From contig NHNY01000025.1 in the NCBI GenBank assembly GCA_002786065.1, forward strand, positions 292,973 to 356,972: DNA of 64,000 nt, written 5' to 3'. A program made the translations under genes and the position numbers. The notes beneath the pieces are model-generated. The model saw only the letters and a program-made list of their open reading frames with translations, was not told where the DNA came from and ran no database searches. Below are positions 30,269 to 40,804 of the stretch, one piece after another. Position 1 is the first letter of the stretch; every line of letters starts with the position of its first letter. Origin of the DNA: Microcyclospora pomicola. Lineage: Eukaryota > Ascomycota > Dothideomycetes > Capnodiales.

Positions 30269-33238
30269 TCAGGACATCTGCACGTTGTTTGCAGCAGCTA
30301 CAAAGCAGTCAGTAAGTGCCAAAGTATGATAGTCGAGGGAAGCGGCTTCAACACGTCACGGGTCTCAGCTCCGAGTCCTCAGTCGATACGTACCTAGTTG
30401 CCTCTTGATCTGTTCTCGAGCCCAGCGAGCAGTCTCTTGTGTACGTGGTGAGAACTCTTTATTGGAGCGAGTATCGCGCGCCATGGCAGTAAGCCAATCG
30501 TTGCGGTAGTAGTGGCTGAATTGGCCCTCTGGGAAGGCTTCCGAGATGTCACTAGCAATAATGTTAGCTAGGTTTCGAAGATGACAACAGTGGATTACTT
30601 ACCCAACAACGCCCATGCTGGAACGCAGCAAAGCTTCTGTCCTGTTACCATCAAGGTAGACTTGGTGCAGGAGAGCGAAGATGGACTCTACGTAGGGTTG
30701 AAGGAGTGGAGCTGGACACAGTCAGTAATATATCAACATTCGAGGCTGGCAGTTCTGCTTACCCTTGTTTCCGCTTCGCAGAGCCATGATGATACCTCCC
30801 CAAGCATCCATGATACCCTCGCGTAGTGAAACAACGTAGTCAAGCATTTCAAAGCTCGAGCTGTTCTCGGGTTGCACCGCAATACTGGCAGCCTGCTGGA
30901 GAACCTGTGCAACGACAGAGAGGTAGGTCTCGAAGCTACCAGCAATGGCTTGAGCAATGTCTCCGAAACACTGCAGAATCGCCGGCTTGAACTGATTGCC
31001 CAATGTCGAGCTCCGCAAGTTGTTAAGCAGACTGTTCATGAATTGATCACAGAACGGCTGGACCTTGTCCTCCAGAGCACGGGTGATATCCGAGACCAGA
31101 CCAATGGCGATCGAGCAGAGCTGAGGTTCTTCTTGGTTGTTGAGTGCTGCAAGCAAATACTGCGAAAAGGCCGCCATGTACTTCTCGAAGTCTGCCTCGA
31201 GAGCGTTGGCGAGCGCACCGATAGCCGCGAACACGGTGTCTGGGACAGAAGACTTTGCTGGAAGTGTGGACAAGATGCGAAGCATGAGTTCCATGATGCG
31301 ATCGGCTTGTGGCGCAACCTCCTTCTCCAGACGGTTGATGATCGCGATGACGACCGAAGTCAAGCTCGTCTGCATATCTTCGAGGGTCAGACGATCTTCA
31401 ACACTGACGACCTGTGCCTGCAGCTGCAGCGTGCTCTCGAGTCTCTGGATAATGACATCGCTCAGGCTGGCGACCATGGTGACGGAGTCGTGTGCAGCGT
31501 TCAGTACGAAAGCGTTGAGGACTTCGTAAGCAGCAGTGCGGAGCACGTTATCCTGCTGGTTCTCGGTGACTTGAAGCAAGTGCTGAACACTGGCTTGGAA
31601 GTGCTGCGAAAGCGCGTTGGTTTGGCACCCAGGCTCTCCTGCGAACCTATCTGCAAGATTCATGAGCGCCCAACAACACGAGGCAGCCATCTTTGGGTGT
31701 GCCGTGAGGCCTTGGAACAGTGCGGTGATCAGGCTCTGCAGGTGCTCGTTCGGGTCAATGGAGTCTGGTACCGTCTCGCAAATGCGACCAAGCGCGTATG
31801 CTGCGGAGTCCTTGACCTGTACTGATTGATCGTTCATCATGTTGATCATGACCGGAAGAGCTTGCTTCACGAGAGGGTCAAGCACCTTCTCATCAGGACC
31901 TTCCATGATACCGCCAAAAGCAGACACAGCAGCATCCCGGTAGTGCCAATCCTCGCTACGCAGGTTCTTCTCCACGAACGCAAGCACAGGCGGCACGATA
32001 TGTCCCTGCACAGCTTGTGCCCACAGGCTGATGCACTGGTATGCAGCACGAGCAAGGTTGTATTCGTCATCCGCGGCGTCCTCGTCTTGTTTCGCAAGCA
32101 GCTCCAATAGCACCGGTACGACCTCTTGTGTGGCAACACGTGCAAAGTTGAAGTATGGTCGAGGCGTCTCGCCGGTCCCTTCGAGGTTGAGGTTGTCGTC
32201 CTCGATGCTGATCTCCTCTTCACAGACAGTACACCAGAACTCGACCGCCAGTTTCGACACGTCTTCGTCCTCGTTCTTCATGCCCTGAATTGTGAGGCCA
32301 AACAGTGCCTTCTCCATGTAGAATCTCATCTTCTCGTAGTACAGAGCCATGATTCGGTTCAGGCATCCATATGCACCCTGTTGGATGCGGCCATCGTCTG
32401 CCTGTGTAGCTTCGCAGATGACCTGCATGATGTAGTTTCGCTCGCCCTCGTTCTCGAAATTGGTTCTAACGAACTCGAGCGAGTCACCCAGTGCGGAGAT
32501 GGCAGCATTTCGGATGTCGTTGTTGGGCTCTTCCTTCCGTGCACCTTGCACGACCGCAGTCAGGATCGCATTGCTGTGTTGTGCGAGGCTATCACGCAAT
32601 TCCGCATCTTCCGTTTCGCAGATGAAACCGATAGCTGTGAGGGCAGCCTGTTTGTTCTGAGGGGTCCCACTTCCCACACTCTCGACCAACTTTGGCATCA
32701 GCTCTGGCCACTGCTCTCGAGGCAGTTCCATCGCAGCAATGGAAGAGATGAACTGCGCCGCTGATTGTCCGGCTCTGGTATCGGTCGAGCCTAGGGTCTG
32801 CAGAGCCAGGTTCTTCACCGTCTGCTTGACGTTCGGGTCGATCTGGGTGAGCCATCGGTTCTGCACCTCGTGGAGGCGAGCATAATCTCGGGCGGAGAAC
32901 GAGTTTTTGAGTGCGAGGCCGGCGGCCATGCGCACTTGTGACTGAGCCTGTTCATTCGCGAGCTCTTGCGAGAGAGTCTGGAGGTAGCCGGGCTATATGC
33001 GAGAGTCAGGTGAGGTCAGCAGCAATTCTAGGCAAACTGGACAGATGCTGATTGAAAACGAGGGGTATCGTGGTCAGACTTACAAAGTCGGCCTCGGCGG
33101 CCTGGTTGAGCTGTTGCTCGGCGGCAGATCGTACCGAAGCGTCTATCGAGACTGTGTGAGCAGGACTGGAGGATAGCAGGAGGCGTACTTCCACATACCA
33201 GGTGAAATTGTCCCCGTGAGGACCTGATTTACATCCAT
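30269..33238 (-). CDS. KAP95: Importin subunit beta-1 (karyopherin Kap95)
   Basis: Nuclear import receptor that carries importin-alpha/NLS cargo through nuclear pores and is released by Ran-GTP. Six exons (33199-33238, 33084-33142, 30763-32992, 30603-30711, 30394-30551, 30269-30297) total 875 codons; introns are 51-96 nt. It begins MDVNQVLTGTISPDASVRSA, followed by HEAT repeats throughout (for example RMAAGLALKNSFSARDYARL, WHYRDAAVSAFGGIMEGPDE, and a C-terminal KAPLLQPYVESIFALLHQVY). The large exon reads past its donor, so the C-terminus must be spliced. I end it with a 29-nt last exon (AAANNVQMS) because the donor GTACGT, a TACTGAC branch motif and TTTGTAG all fit. Reading straight through would instead end GTYRLRTRS. 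Identity is very secure; the extreme C-terminus is less so. Confidence 0.95.
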
Positions 33239-34409
33239 GTTGGGCGAAGAGCGGTGGATGTAAACAGTCGAATGAGAAGAGAAGAGGTGCCCGGAAGGTC
33301 TCTCATGCGAAGGTCCGCAGGAGAAGAGTCGTGCTGGGCGTAGGAAAAGAGGTGGTGGCTGTGTTGAGGGTGCTGGTGGTGGTGATGTAGTCGGTGCGGG
33401 TCAAAATAAAGGAAGCAGGTGGGCAGCCTTGGAGGGACGGTGGTAACACCTGCAGGGTCTTTGTTGGTGCGGTGTGCGCGGTTTGCTCGAGTCGGTTTCT
33501 CTGCAGTCGGTGAAGGTCTTAAGATGGCAGGTGAAAGAAGAAGACGACGACGGTGACAACAAGCAGAACGAAGGTCTTGGTGCTTGAAGGGATCGGAAGC
33601 AGAAGAATCTCGCCCGTCACGAAACGTTTTCTACCTCATTCTGCTGTTGCGCGTCGCAACATAGCGTCAACACTACACAATCCGCACCACTTCGCACGAG
33701 ACAAACACATTCCGTCCAAACAACGCGCAAGGATTGTTTCTCTTGCGGATACATATTGTGCTTACGGGATTTACAGAATCGATATTAAGAGTAACAGTGA
33801 GCTCGACATGAGAAGCAACAGGCAGGTCGTGTATACAGCGTATGGAGTTAGTCATCGTCAAATGTGGTATTAGGTTCTCCTGATATGCCCCACCTCGTGT
33901 TGACACAAATATAGTGACGGGACCAATTGAAGGCCTACCCTATATAAAGTAAGTTTGGTGATGTAGCAGCATTGCTCAGATCAAGGCCTGAACAAGATTG
34001 AGCTGATCCAATGAACTGTTCGTGAATAGAGTCACTTCCCTGGTAGACAACGTCTTAAGATGATCCTGCTAAGGTGGTGGGGTTCTCGTGTACGAATGCA
34101 GCATTTCGCAGACATACTGGCAGATAACTACTGTATACCTTTGTAGAAGATCATCTATAGTAATGCTTTTGTTGTAGACTTGTCTAGCTACTCATCACTA
34201 ACCCAATCATATCCTACATCAATAGCTTTGCACATGTGGAGCATGCTATAATGCACAATAGGCCAAAGTTCACCGTAGACTGTGGGTAGTCCGTCTGCCG
34301 ACACCTGTATCCCAAACTCCAAACGCCTTGCTATGCCCAGATATCGTTTTAAACTCGTTTCACTGAACAAAGCAATGTAGTATCCTCGCCGGACCACCGC
34401 ATCGGCAGC
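33239..34409. other. importin-beta upstream spacer
   Basis: The 5' side of KAP95 (33239 onward) and the 3' side of the ribonucleotide-reductase inhibitor gene. A TATA-like ctatataaag is at about 33938-33947, with no gene recognisable after it. A 69-codon minus frame at 34188-34397 is too short and featureless to call. Confidence 0.55.
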
Positions 34410-35162
34410 CTACCATTCCTCATCCTCGACATCCATGCCTTCCACAGGGTCCAGAAAAGGCGCATCCTGAAAGTCCTCGGTATCCGACTGCTGGGCATCT
34501 ACCATCCCAAGACGTGTCCGTCGCAAAAGAGACTTCGGCTGTGCGATGATGCGCGAGCGAACCCGAGCCTGTCCCTCCTCAGCCTCCAGCTCGTCGAAGA
34601 TGGCATCCATGTCATCCTCGACATCCTCCTCGTAGCCACGTTTCTTCGACTCGTCCAAGTCAACGCCCACCAGACCTGCAGCCATGAAGCTACCTTGGCT
34701 AGAGTACATCGTGGACTGTGACCGGGACAGCTCAGGCATGAGGTCCTCTGCATCGATGCGGAACGACGCTGGCGCGGACGAGCTCGGTTGCTCCGCCCAG
34801 CCGCCTACTTTGTGCAGGCCACAGAAAGGCGTGAGCTCTCTTGACACGACCGGATAGTCCTCGTCGACATCTGGCGTGCAGACCCTCACCACGGGGGCGC
34901 TGCTGGGGAACGGAAACCCAGCGGTCCCGATCGTCTTGTGTGTCTTGTAGCCTTCCGGAACCGACTTGCGCACGCGCATGCCGACGCTGAGCAGCGACGC
35001 TTGTGTGTCGGCTGGTAGTGGAGGTGAGAGTGGAGAAGGGACGCGACCTGAAGCATGGCTTGGTGCGGCATTTTTATGGAAGAAGCTCGTGATTGACGGT
35101 TGGAACTGTCGCTTGCGGATGTGGTGTGCAGAGTCCGCCTTCGTAACGGAAGACGTCGCCAT
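34410..35162 (-). CDS. Ribonucleotide reductase inhibitor (Spd1/Dif1-like) with PIP box
   Basis: This is probably a small disordered regulator of ribonucleotide reductase in the Spd1/Dif1 group, which controls subunit location or activity and so dNTP supply. It is a single exon of 250 residues from ATG 35162; the 37 codons upstream in frame lack an ATG. KRQFQPSITSFFHK (residues 17-30) contains a perfect PCNA-interacting box Q21-x-x-I24-x-x-F27-F28 followed by basic residues. SLLSVGMRVRKSVPEGYKT (56-74) resembles the fungal RNR-inhibitor family core. The rest is acidic, with EDVEDDMDAIFDELEAEEGQ, and ends in an acidic patch (DVEDEEW). In S. pombe, Spd1 is destroyed by a PCNA-dependent CRL4-Cdt2 ligase, and the PIP box suggests similar control. 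The assignment rests on recalled motifs. Confidence 0.75.
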   Translation of the reverse strand: MATSSVTKADSAHHIRKRQFQPSITSFFHKNAAPSHASGRVPSPLSPPLPADTQASLLSVGMRVRKSVPEGYKTHKTIGTAGFPFPSSAPVVRVCTPDVDEDYPVVSRELTPFCGLHKVGGWAEQPSSSAPASFRIDAEDLMPELSRSQSTMYSSQGSFMAAGLVGVDLDESKKRGYEEDVEDDMDAIFDELEAEEGQARVRSRIIAQPKSLLRRTRLGMVDAQQSDTEDFQDAPFLDPVEGMDVEDEEW

Positions 35163-35574
35163 TGTATCGGCCGTATGTGTAGATTCCAGCCAAGGTTTTT
35201 GTAGTGGTTGGGGAGTGGATAAAGTGAAGCCGTGGAAATACAGAGACCGTGACACGAAGGCTGGCACGTTCAAAGTGTGTCGCGCCTAAAGCGCGTCTGT
35301 GGCGGATCGAGGATGGTCCGTGCGGAGCACGACTACATGCACACACTATACAATCGACATTGCACCGCCAGACTTCACAAGTATGTGAGACTGTATGTCT
35401 ACATGTAGACATTCGCCTATCATGGTAGCATAAACTCGTCATCGTTCAAATTCATAGGTCGTACGTTCAGAATGTCGTAAAGTCTTCATGAAGGGTTCTT
35501 GTCCAATGCACGCTCCCAGGAACAGCCTCCTCGATACCATCTCCAACACCATGTTGCCAAACTCCCGTGTTATT
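35163..35574. other. spacer, inhibitor 5' side
   Basis: It holds the promoter of the RNR-inhibitor gene and the 3' end of the lipase gene, both on the minus strand. An in-frame extension of the inhibitor runs to 35273 without an ATG. Nothing else is supported. Confidence 0.6.
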
Positions 35575-38187
35575 TCACCCCCTTTCCACTCCTAGGCCGA
35601 CGCCCTTCCACCGTTCAGCAGCAACGGCACGTAAAGTCTTGCCTACAGCTTCAAGATCTCCCAGCAGCGTGACATGTCCTCGTTCCGAACTGACCACGCC
35701 CCCCCGAACCGTCTGATATCCATTTGGCACCATAGCCGCTCGGGCCAACACCACGCCGTCACCGCTGGCGAACGCAAGCTCATCATATGCATCGGCATGT
35801 TTGATGCCTTCCCTACCGTCGACTTTCGCGCCGAAGACCGTAGGCGTAGACTTGCCATAGATGACGGCAATGGGTGGATATGTGTTGTCCGTGGAGTGGG
35901 AAGGAATATGCGCGAGCTCTTCCTTGAACCGTTTCACATTGGCAAGAGTACGGGCGAGATATGCGTAGGCCTGTTCAAATGGAAGGGTGACCGTTGTGCT
36001 CACGGAAGTGGAGGTATCAGAAGCCGGCTGGCGACCCATCGAACCTGGCGGGGTCTGGTCTGTGTTGTTGTTCGCCATCACAGCATCGCTGGTATGCATG
36101 GCCGGGTTCAGCGGATCCAAGTCCGTGCTGTTCTCGCTTCCTACCTCAGATATCTGTGACTTTGCCTCAGAGCGAAGACTGTTCTTCCGGCCGGGGAAGC
36201 TGGGCAACACGCTGGCCATGGAGCTGACATATCCCGAGATGCCGCCAGGCTTGGGCTGGGGAACCAAAGGAGGGAGTGGTCTTGCCACGCAAGGTGAGAG
36301 CCGGTAATTCAGCCAAGTCATCGGATCGAAGAAGTCAACAGGATACTCCTCTTTCGTTTTCTTGTCGAAGAAACAGCGGCCGTCTAACGGCAACAATGCA
36401 AAGCTCGTCCGGATGGTAAAATTGACTTGTGCGGTCAGCACTCGACTGCTGAGGAGCACCTCGTCTCCGTTTCGGAGCGGGCCCAGGATGTTGATACAGT
36501 TGTGCGGCACACCAGCATACACAACTCCTCGAAACAGATCAGGCCTTTGATTGACAGCATGCCTGGTGATGAGACCACCAAGAGAATGTGCAATCACGGT
36601 GGCACCTTTCTCACGCCTCGAGACCCCCGGTTGATTGCAAGGTAATCCTTCGAGGAACTTCACCAGCTGCCCACTGAGATAACTCGGATCAAGCCTCCAG
36701 TCATAGCCATAGTCATGCACACGTAAAGTCTCCTTCCTGGCATTCTCGCAATGCCTGAGACGTTTGAACAAGCGTCGCGAAATGTCCACAGGTCCAATGT
36801 GAGTCAACATTCCCCCTGGGATGATTCTTTGCGTTGCCTTCTCATCATCATCCTCATTCAGTCCGACTTCTAAATCGACCTTCCTTAGATTGAGCCCGAC
36901 TTTCACAGGCACCCAGACCTGGCGATGCGGAGGCTCAGCCGAGCGCAGTATCGAGCCACGATAGCCACCCAAGATCACCACATCGCCTTCGAGCTGGTCC
37001 ATCGCTCGATGAAGGTGCGGATGTGGCGCAGCTTTGTCGTGTGTGGCATCTCGAGCCGCCGCTTTTGCTGAGGCGTATGGTTGACGGGTCATCGGATCCT
37101 GCGGTTTCTCCGCCGACATGCTCTGTCTCTGGCCCGAAGAGCCAGAGCTGCCGCGGAGGAAGTCAGGTTTCAGGTTAGAGAAGCTAGGAATGGATGGGAG
37201 ACTGGGCAGTTTGATGCTAGAGTCCTGCAATGAGTCTCTGATGGCTTTGAATCGACTATTGACCTGATCTGAAACGTTTTCGAAGCGGGAGTCATCGCCG
37301 AGTGACGAGACGCGGGACAACGTCCGCGATACACCCAGTGATGAGTCTGATGCCGAGCGGCGTAGTTCAGACACTCTGGATCTTGTATGTTGCACCTTTG
37401 GTCGCACAGGGCGCTCTGGGACCGCATCATACCCCTCCTCGTGAATAGGCGTATCATTTCTTGATCTCCAACTTCCGCTACTTCCAGAACGAAGCCTCGA
37501 AGAGGAATCAACCCGATCACCTCCACCATCGGTTGAAATCCATTGTGATAAACTCCCTCTCTTCTGCCGTTTGTTCGCCGTCTCGCTGTCGTGGGAAGAG
37601 GAGAATGGCGACGCTTTGGAGAAATTCTTCGGCAACGACGGCAAATTGGCCATGAAAGCTCGCTGCAGGCCCTCGAAGGTCGATTCGGAAGCGCTGGCAC
37701 GGTGCTTACTTAGACTTCCCTCCAGAGCTGAAGCCTTTCCCCCATCTCGTCTGTTATAAACATCTTGCCCCCTCCATGGCGATGGTAGCCTGGGTTCATG
37801 TTCACGCCCTTCGTCCTTGTATATGGTCTTCTCCTGTCTGACATGGTCATCTCTTGACTTCGTCCGTACCTCGTCATCCACATCATCTTGGTCCTCTCCA
37901 ATCTCCGGCACGGTGGGAGGGAAGAATTGACCCGCGGATTCAATGGCCGCTGCTTTCTCGATTGCGGGCGTCTGCGGAGATGTAAGTCGAGTCTGCTCCT
38001 TGCCGATGCTGACTCCAATCACATCGTCGAAATCGGTTCCAGCGTCCCCATCGCCAGCTTCATCTTCGGAGGAAGCCGCCTGGTCCTGCGTGGCGAGGAT
38101 GGTATTCAGATGAAGCTCTGCTAAGGCTCGAGGCTGCTGGGATGAGTCTGCGGCATTGGCAACACTCGTTCGAGGGGCAGTAGCCAT
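35575..38187 (-). CDS. LCAT-like alpha/beta-hydrolase lipase (870 aa)
   Basis: Single exon. Residues 1-395 are probably disordered: Ser-, Asp- and Arg-rich with many RxxS sites. The hydrolase begins at about residue 400 with DVVILGGYRGSILRS. Then come the VHDYGYDWRLDPSYLSGQL segment, which resembles the pre-elbow region of LCAT/PGAP1-type lipases, and the nucleophile elbow VIAHSLGGLITRHAV with Ser535, followed by YAGVPHNCINILGPL. The catalytic Asp and His should lie towards the C-terminus but I cannot assign them. A Ser-rich insert (about 680-740) splits the C-terminal part. There is no signal peptide or clear membrane span, so it is probably cytosolic or membrane-peripheral. The substrate is unknown; a phospholipid or acylglycerol is likely. 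Similar long, uncharacterised proteins occur across ascomycetes as far as I recall. Confidence 0.82.
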   Translation of the reverse strand: MATAPRTSVANAADSSQQPRALAELHLNTILATQDQAASSEDEAGDGDAGTDFDDVIGVSIGKEQTRLTSPQTPAIEKAAAIESAGQFFPPTVPEIGEDQDDVDDEVRTKSRDDHVRQEKTIYKDEGREHEPRLPSPWRGQDVYNRRDGGKASALEGSLSKHRASASESTFEGLQRAFMANLPSLPKNFSKASPFSSSHDSETANKRQKRGSLSQWISTDGGGDRVDSSSRLRSGSSGSWRSRNDTPIHEEGYDAVPERPVRPKVQHTRSRVSELRRSASDSSLGVSRTLSRVSSLGDDSRFENVSDQVNSRFKAIRDSLQDSSIKLPSLPSIPSFSNLKPDFLRGSSGSSGQRQSMSAEKPQDPMTRQPYASAKAAARDATHDKAAPHPHLHRAMDQLEGDVVILGGYRGSILRSAEPPHRQVWVPVKVGLNLRKVDLEVGLNEDDDEKATQRIIPGGMLTHIGPVDISRRLFKRLRHCENARKETLRVHDYGYDWRLDPSYLSGQLVKFLEGLPCNQPGVSRREKGATVIAHSLGGLITRHAVNQRPDLFRGVVYAGVPHNCINILGPLRNGDEVLLSSRVLTAQVNFTIRTSFALLPLDGRCFFDKKTKEEYPVDFFDPMTWLNYRLSPCVARPLPPLVPQPKPGGISGYVSSMASVLPSFPGRKNSLRSEAKSQISEVGSENSTDLDPLNPAMHTSDAVMANNNTDQTPPGSMGRQPASDTSTSVSTTVTLPFEQAYAYLARTLANVKRFKEELAHIPSHSTDNTYPPIAVIYGKSTPTVFGAKVDGREGIKHADAYDELAFASGDGVVLARAAMVPNGYQTVRGGVVSSERGHVTLLGDLEAVGKTLRAVAAERWKGVGLGVERG

Positions 38188-39424
38188 GGGTATAGGTCAT
38201 GTACTCTAGGAATCACAAAGCTCGTTACGCGCACGACAGACCATCTGCGTTGAAAACAGACAAACGTCCTCAGACACCTCTGAAAGCTGTCGTCGATACA
38301 TAAGGTATGCGAAGGATGATCGTCCCTGAGATCATCTCAGCACATGGCGCAGCAGGAGATCGTCCAGTGCCGTGCACTCCTATTTTAGTTATTCTAGTAG
38401 GTCATACAGCATACACATGGGAAAGAATTGTCGGCGTGGCAGTGCCGGTCGATCCGCCGATGATCTCGGGCCTCGCGTCGGTGCATTAGGGATGATGATG
38501 GAACAGCCTACCTGACCGAGGGATCGGGAACGCGCCGGCCAGGAACGGCTTATCTGGGCAGGAGCCTTAGAAGATAAATAGATGCTAGCTGCGCGGTGCG
38601 CAGGGAGTGTTATTATACCTGTCCTGCCACACTAGCACTGAACAATGCAACGTCCGTCCCTGCGTCGTAGGACGCATCCACGAGCGGCGAAATCGAGGGT
38701 TGAAAACTGTAGTGAAGTCCGGTCGGGTTATCGCGACGCATTCCTATCTCGCCTCCTCGATCGTTGTAGATCTTTAGACTGGAGAAGTATAGTCCTATAC
38801 CAACGCTTTCCTCGAAGCGGATCCAGTGCTTGATCACTGTGGCATTCTGACCGTGTATGGTGTCGATTGATTGGCGGCTGACTTTTGGCAAATCTTCATT
38901 TTCTGCTGGGCTGCGGGAGCACGTCAGGGTATATCCGATCGAGGGGAAGAGAGTGCCGGACTCAATGGTATGGTCCGAAACATCACGACTTGAGCCTCGA
39001 GTTCATATGTCGAGTCGTAGGAAGACAAGCTCCGATACAGCAAGATTGTCAAGCGAGGTAGAAAGGTAAGAGGTGAGTGAGGTACATGTGCTGTGGAGTC
39101 TGCGAGTTTCTCCCATCCCGTTCATCACTCTCATCGGACTCGATTCGTCTCGAGAGCATCCGTACATTCCAGGCATCAAAGCGGTGTGGTCATCTCAGCA
39201 CTTGGGTGACGTTGGATAGGATTGCAAAGTTGATAGGATGACCATTGGTAACTACCTTACATATAGGGTTGACCAGTGCCTGATGATCCGAACAGTGGAA
39301 CTAATATTCATTGCTATACCACAAACACACAAGACCTTGTACGAGATTCTGCTCTGATAGATAGGTACCGAGAAGGTGCTCGAGAGATCGACGCCCGAAG
39401 GCAGACTCCATCAAGATTGGAAAT
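38188..39424. other. spacer between lipase and tautomerase
   Basis: Lipase 5' region on the left and tautomerase 3' flank on the right. Short frames on both strands near 38307-39069 have no supporting features. No repeats seen. Confidence 0.6.
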
Positions 39425-40122
39425 CTAAGCAAGGAGCTTGCGTTCATGAATCTCCGCCAGCATGTCCTGAAAATCGATATTACCGTGCTCAGTCGCTTGC
39501 GCTTCGAAAAAAGCCATGTTTTCCTTCAGCCACGGTTTCTCGCCTCCCGCCTGCAGTGTGGATCAAAGTCAGTGCCTCGTATCTTGCTTGAGCTCGCGGA
39601 GAAGCGACACATGCCGAGTGCTGTCAAGGCAAATCCCAACGTACCTCGGGGATGACCATGCCATTTTCCAAAACAGCGAGCATGGGTCGGAATGCAATTG
39701 CCCTCAGGTTCTTGATCTCGGACTGCTGCTCAGCCGGGAGATGAGCGAAGCTGGTAGCTCCCAATGCTTGATCTTCGACCAACTCATCCCACTTGCTGCT
39801 GATCTTCAGTGCAATCCCATCCAACACCGCCTTGGTGCGTGCTGGGCTGTGGCGGATCGTGGCAAGAATGTAATTGGGAGCCTGGTTGCCACGATGCTTT
39901 CCAGCTATATAGAGGTCGCCGGCGGGCTTCGTCTGCTCGAAGCGCACGTTCACGAAGAATCTTGGCGTGGTTAGGACCGTCGCATGTACGTCGGTAATGA
40001 CTTCTGCTAGGACATCCTTCTGTTCTCTAGACAGAGGGACCACATGAAAGACCTTGTTGTGAAGTGTCAGCTACCTGGTTCGAAGCACATGATGTGACTG
40101 CTCGAACCTCGTAAAGCGGCAT
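39425..40122 (-). CDS. Tautomerase-superfamily enzyme (cis-CaaD/Tautomerase_3 type)
   Basis: Three exons (40108-40122, 39645-40052, 39425-39550; introns 55 and 94 nt) give 182 residues. The 15-nt first exon encodes MPLYE. With exon 2 this gives MPLYEVFHVVPLSREQKDVL, where Pro2, exposed once Met1 is removed, would be the catalytic proline of the superfamily. HATVLTTPRFFVNVRFEQT and the downstream arginines (such as RHSPARTK) fit the cis-3-chloroacrylic-acid-dehalogenase-like fungal family. The C-terminal exon begins AGGEKPWLKENMAFFEAQAT, as in that family. Substrate is unknown. Members may tautomerise or hydrate unsaturated acids from aromatic or haloacid breakdown. The first donor is a weak GTTCGA, but phase, branch motif (GCTGAC) and homology support it. 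It is divergent from the regulator at 40805. Confidence 0.85.
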
Positions 40123-40804
40123 CGTCACTGGAGATATCGAGAGCGTTGGAGCTTGATGGTCAGAGGTGAACAAGCAGTTTCTGGCAAGACAATGATCATC
40201 AGAAGCTGTACACCTGAAACAAAGCATGGGAAGACTCGCAATCTTATACCAGGAGGTCCTGTCGACCTTCGTTGCGTAATGTCCGGGTGGGCATCAAATC
40301 CATGGAGAATGAGCTGCGATGTCCGCTCTCTGCGGCCGCATATGCGGACCTACACACGGAGGCTTCTCAGACGGACAAAGGGTCAGGGCATGCAGCCATT
40401 GATGATAAGCATGCCATGTGAGGCACCACAGGACTCATGTCGGTCGAGCTGGGCATCGGGCCGTCTTTGCAAGAGTGTGCACGATCCTTTGTCAGTCACT
40501 GGCCAGACCCAATATTCTGTCCACGAGTCCACGAACAAGATGAACTTCTCGACCCGCCGACCATGACTGGATAGTGATACGTCAAACATTGACATGGCTC
40601 TCTTTGCTCACAGCTTTGGTGTGCTGTGATTATGCGGACGTGGATGCGGCAATCCTACGCCTCGGCCGCATGTTTGCGGGCGCGGGCCCGCATGGTATCA
40701 TCATGAGGGAGCGCGCCCGAAGCTATAAGAGATCCGCAACAGTACTGCAGACAAGCATGTCAGCGGTCAACCCGATCAAGCACCACATATTCTGCATCTC
40801 CATC
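40123..40804. promoter_or_regulatory. Shared upstream region, tautomerase and regulator
   Basis: These 682 bp separate two divergent start codons. CGG half-sites typical of zinc-cluster binding occur (for example tgcggccgcatatgcgg near 40334-40350, and cctcggccgcat near 40659). Inverted CGG/CCG spacing is suggestive, but I cannot assign a binding protein. The regulator could have an in-frame upstream ATG at 40757 inside this segment. Confidence 0.45.

Noticed and set aside
30872-31825. 317-codon plus frame antisense to importin-beta
   Set aside because: Shadow of a well-supported gene on the other strand.
34188-34397. 69-codon minus frame just after the RNR-inhibitor stop
   Set aside because: Non-ATG start, short, no domain. 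It could be 3' untranslated sequence of nothing known.
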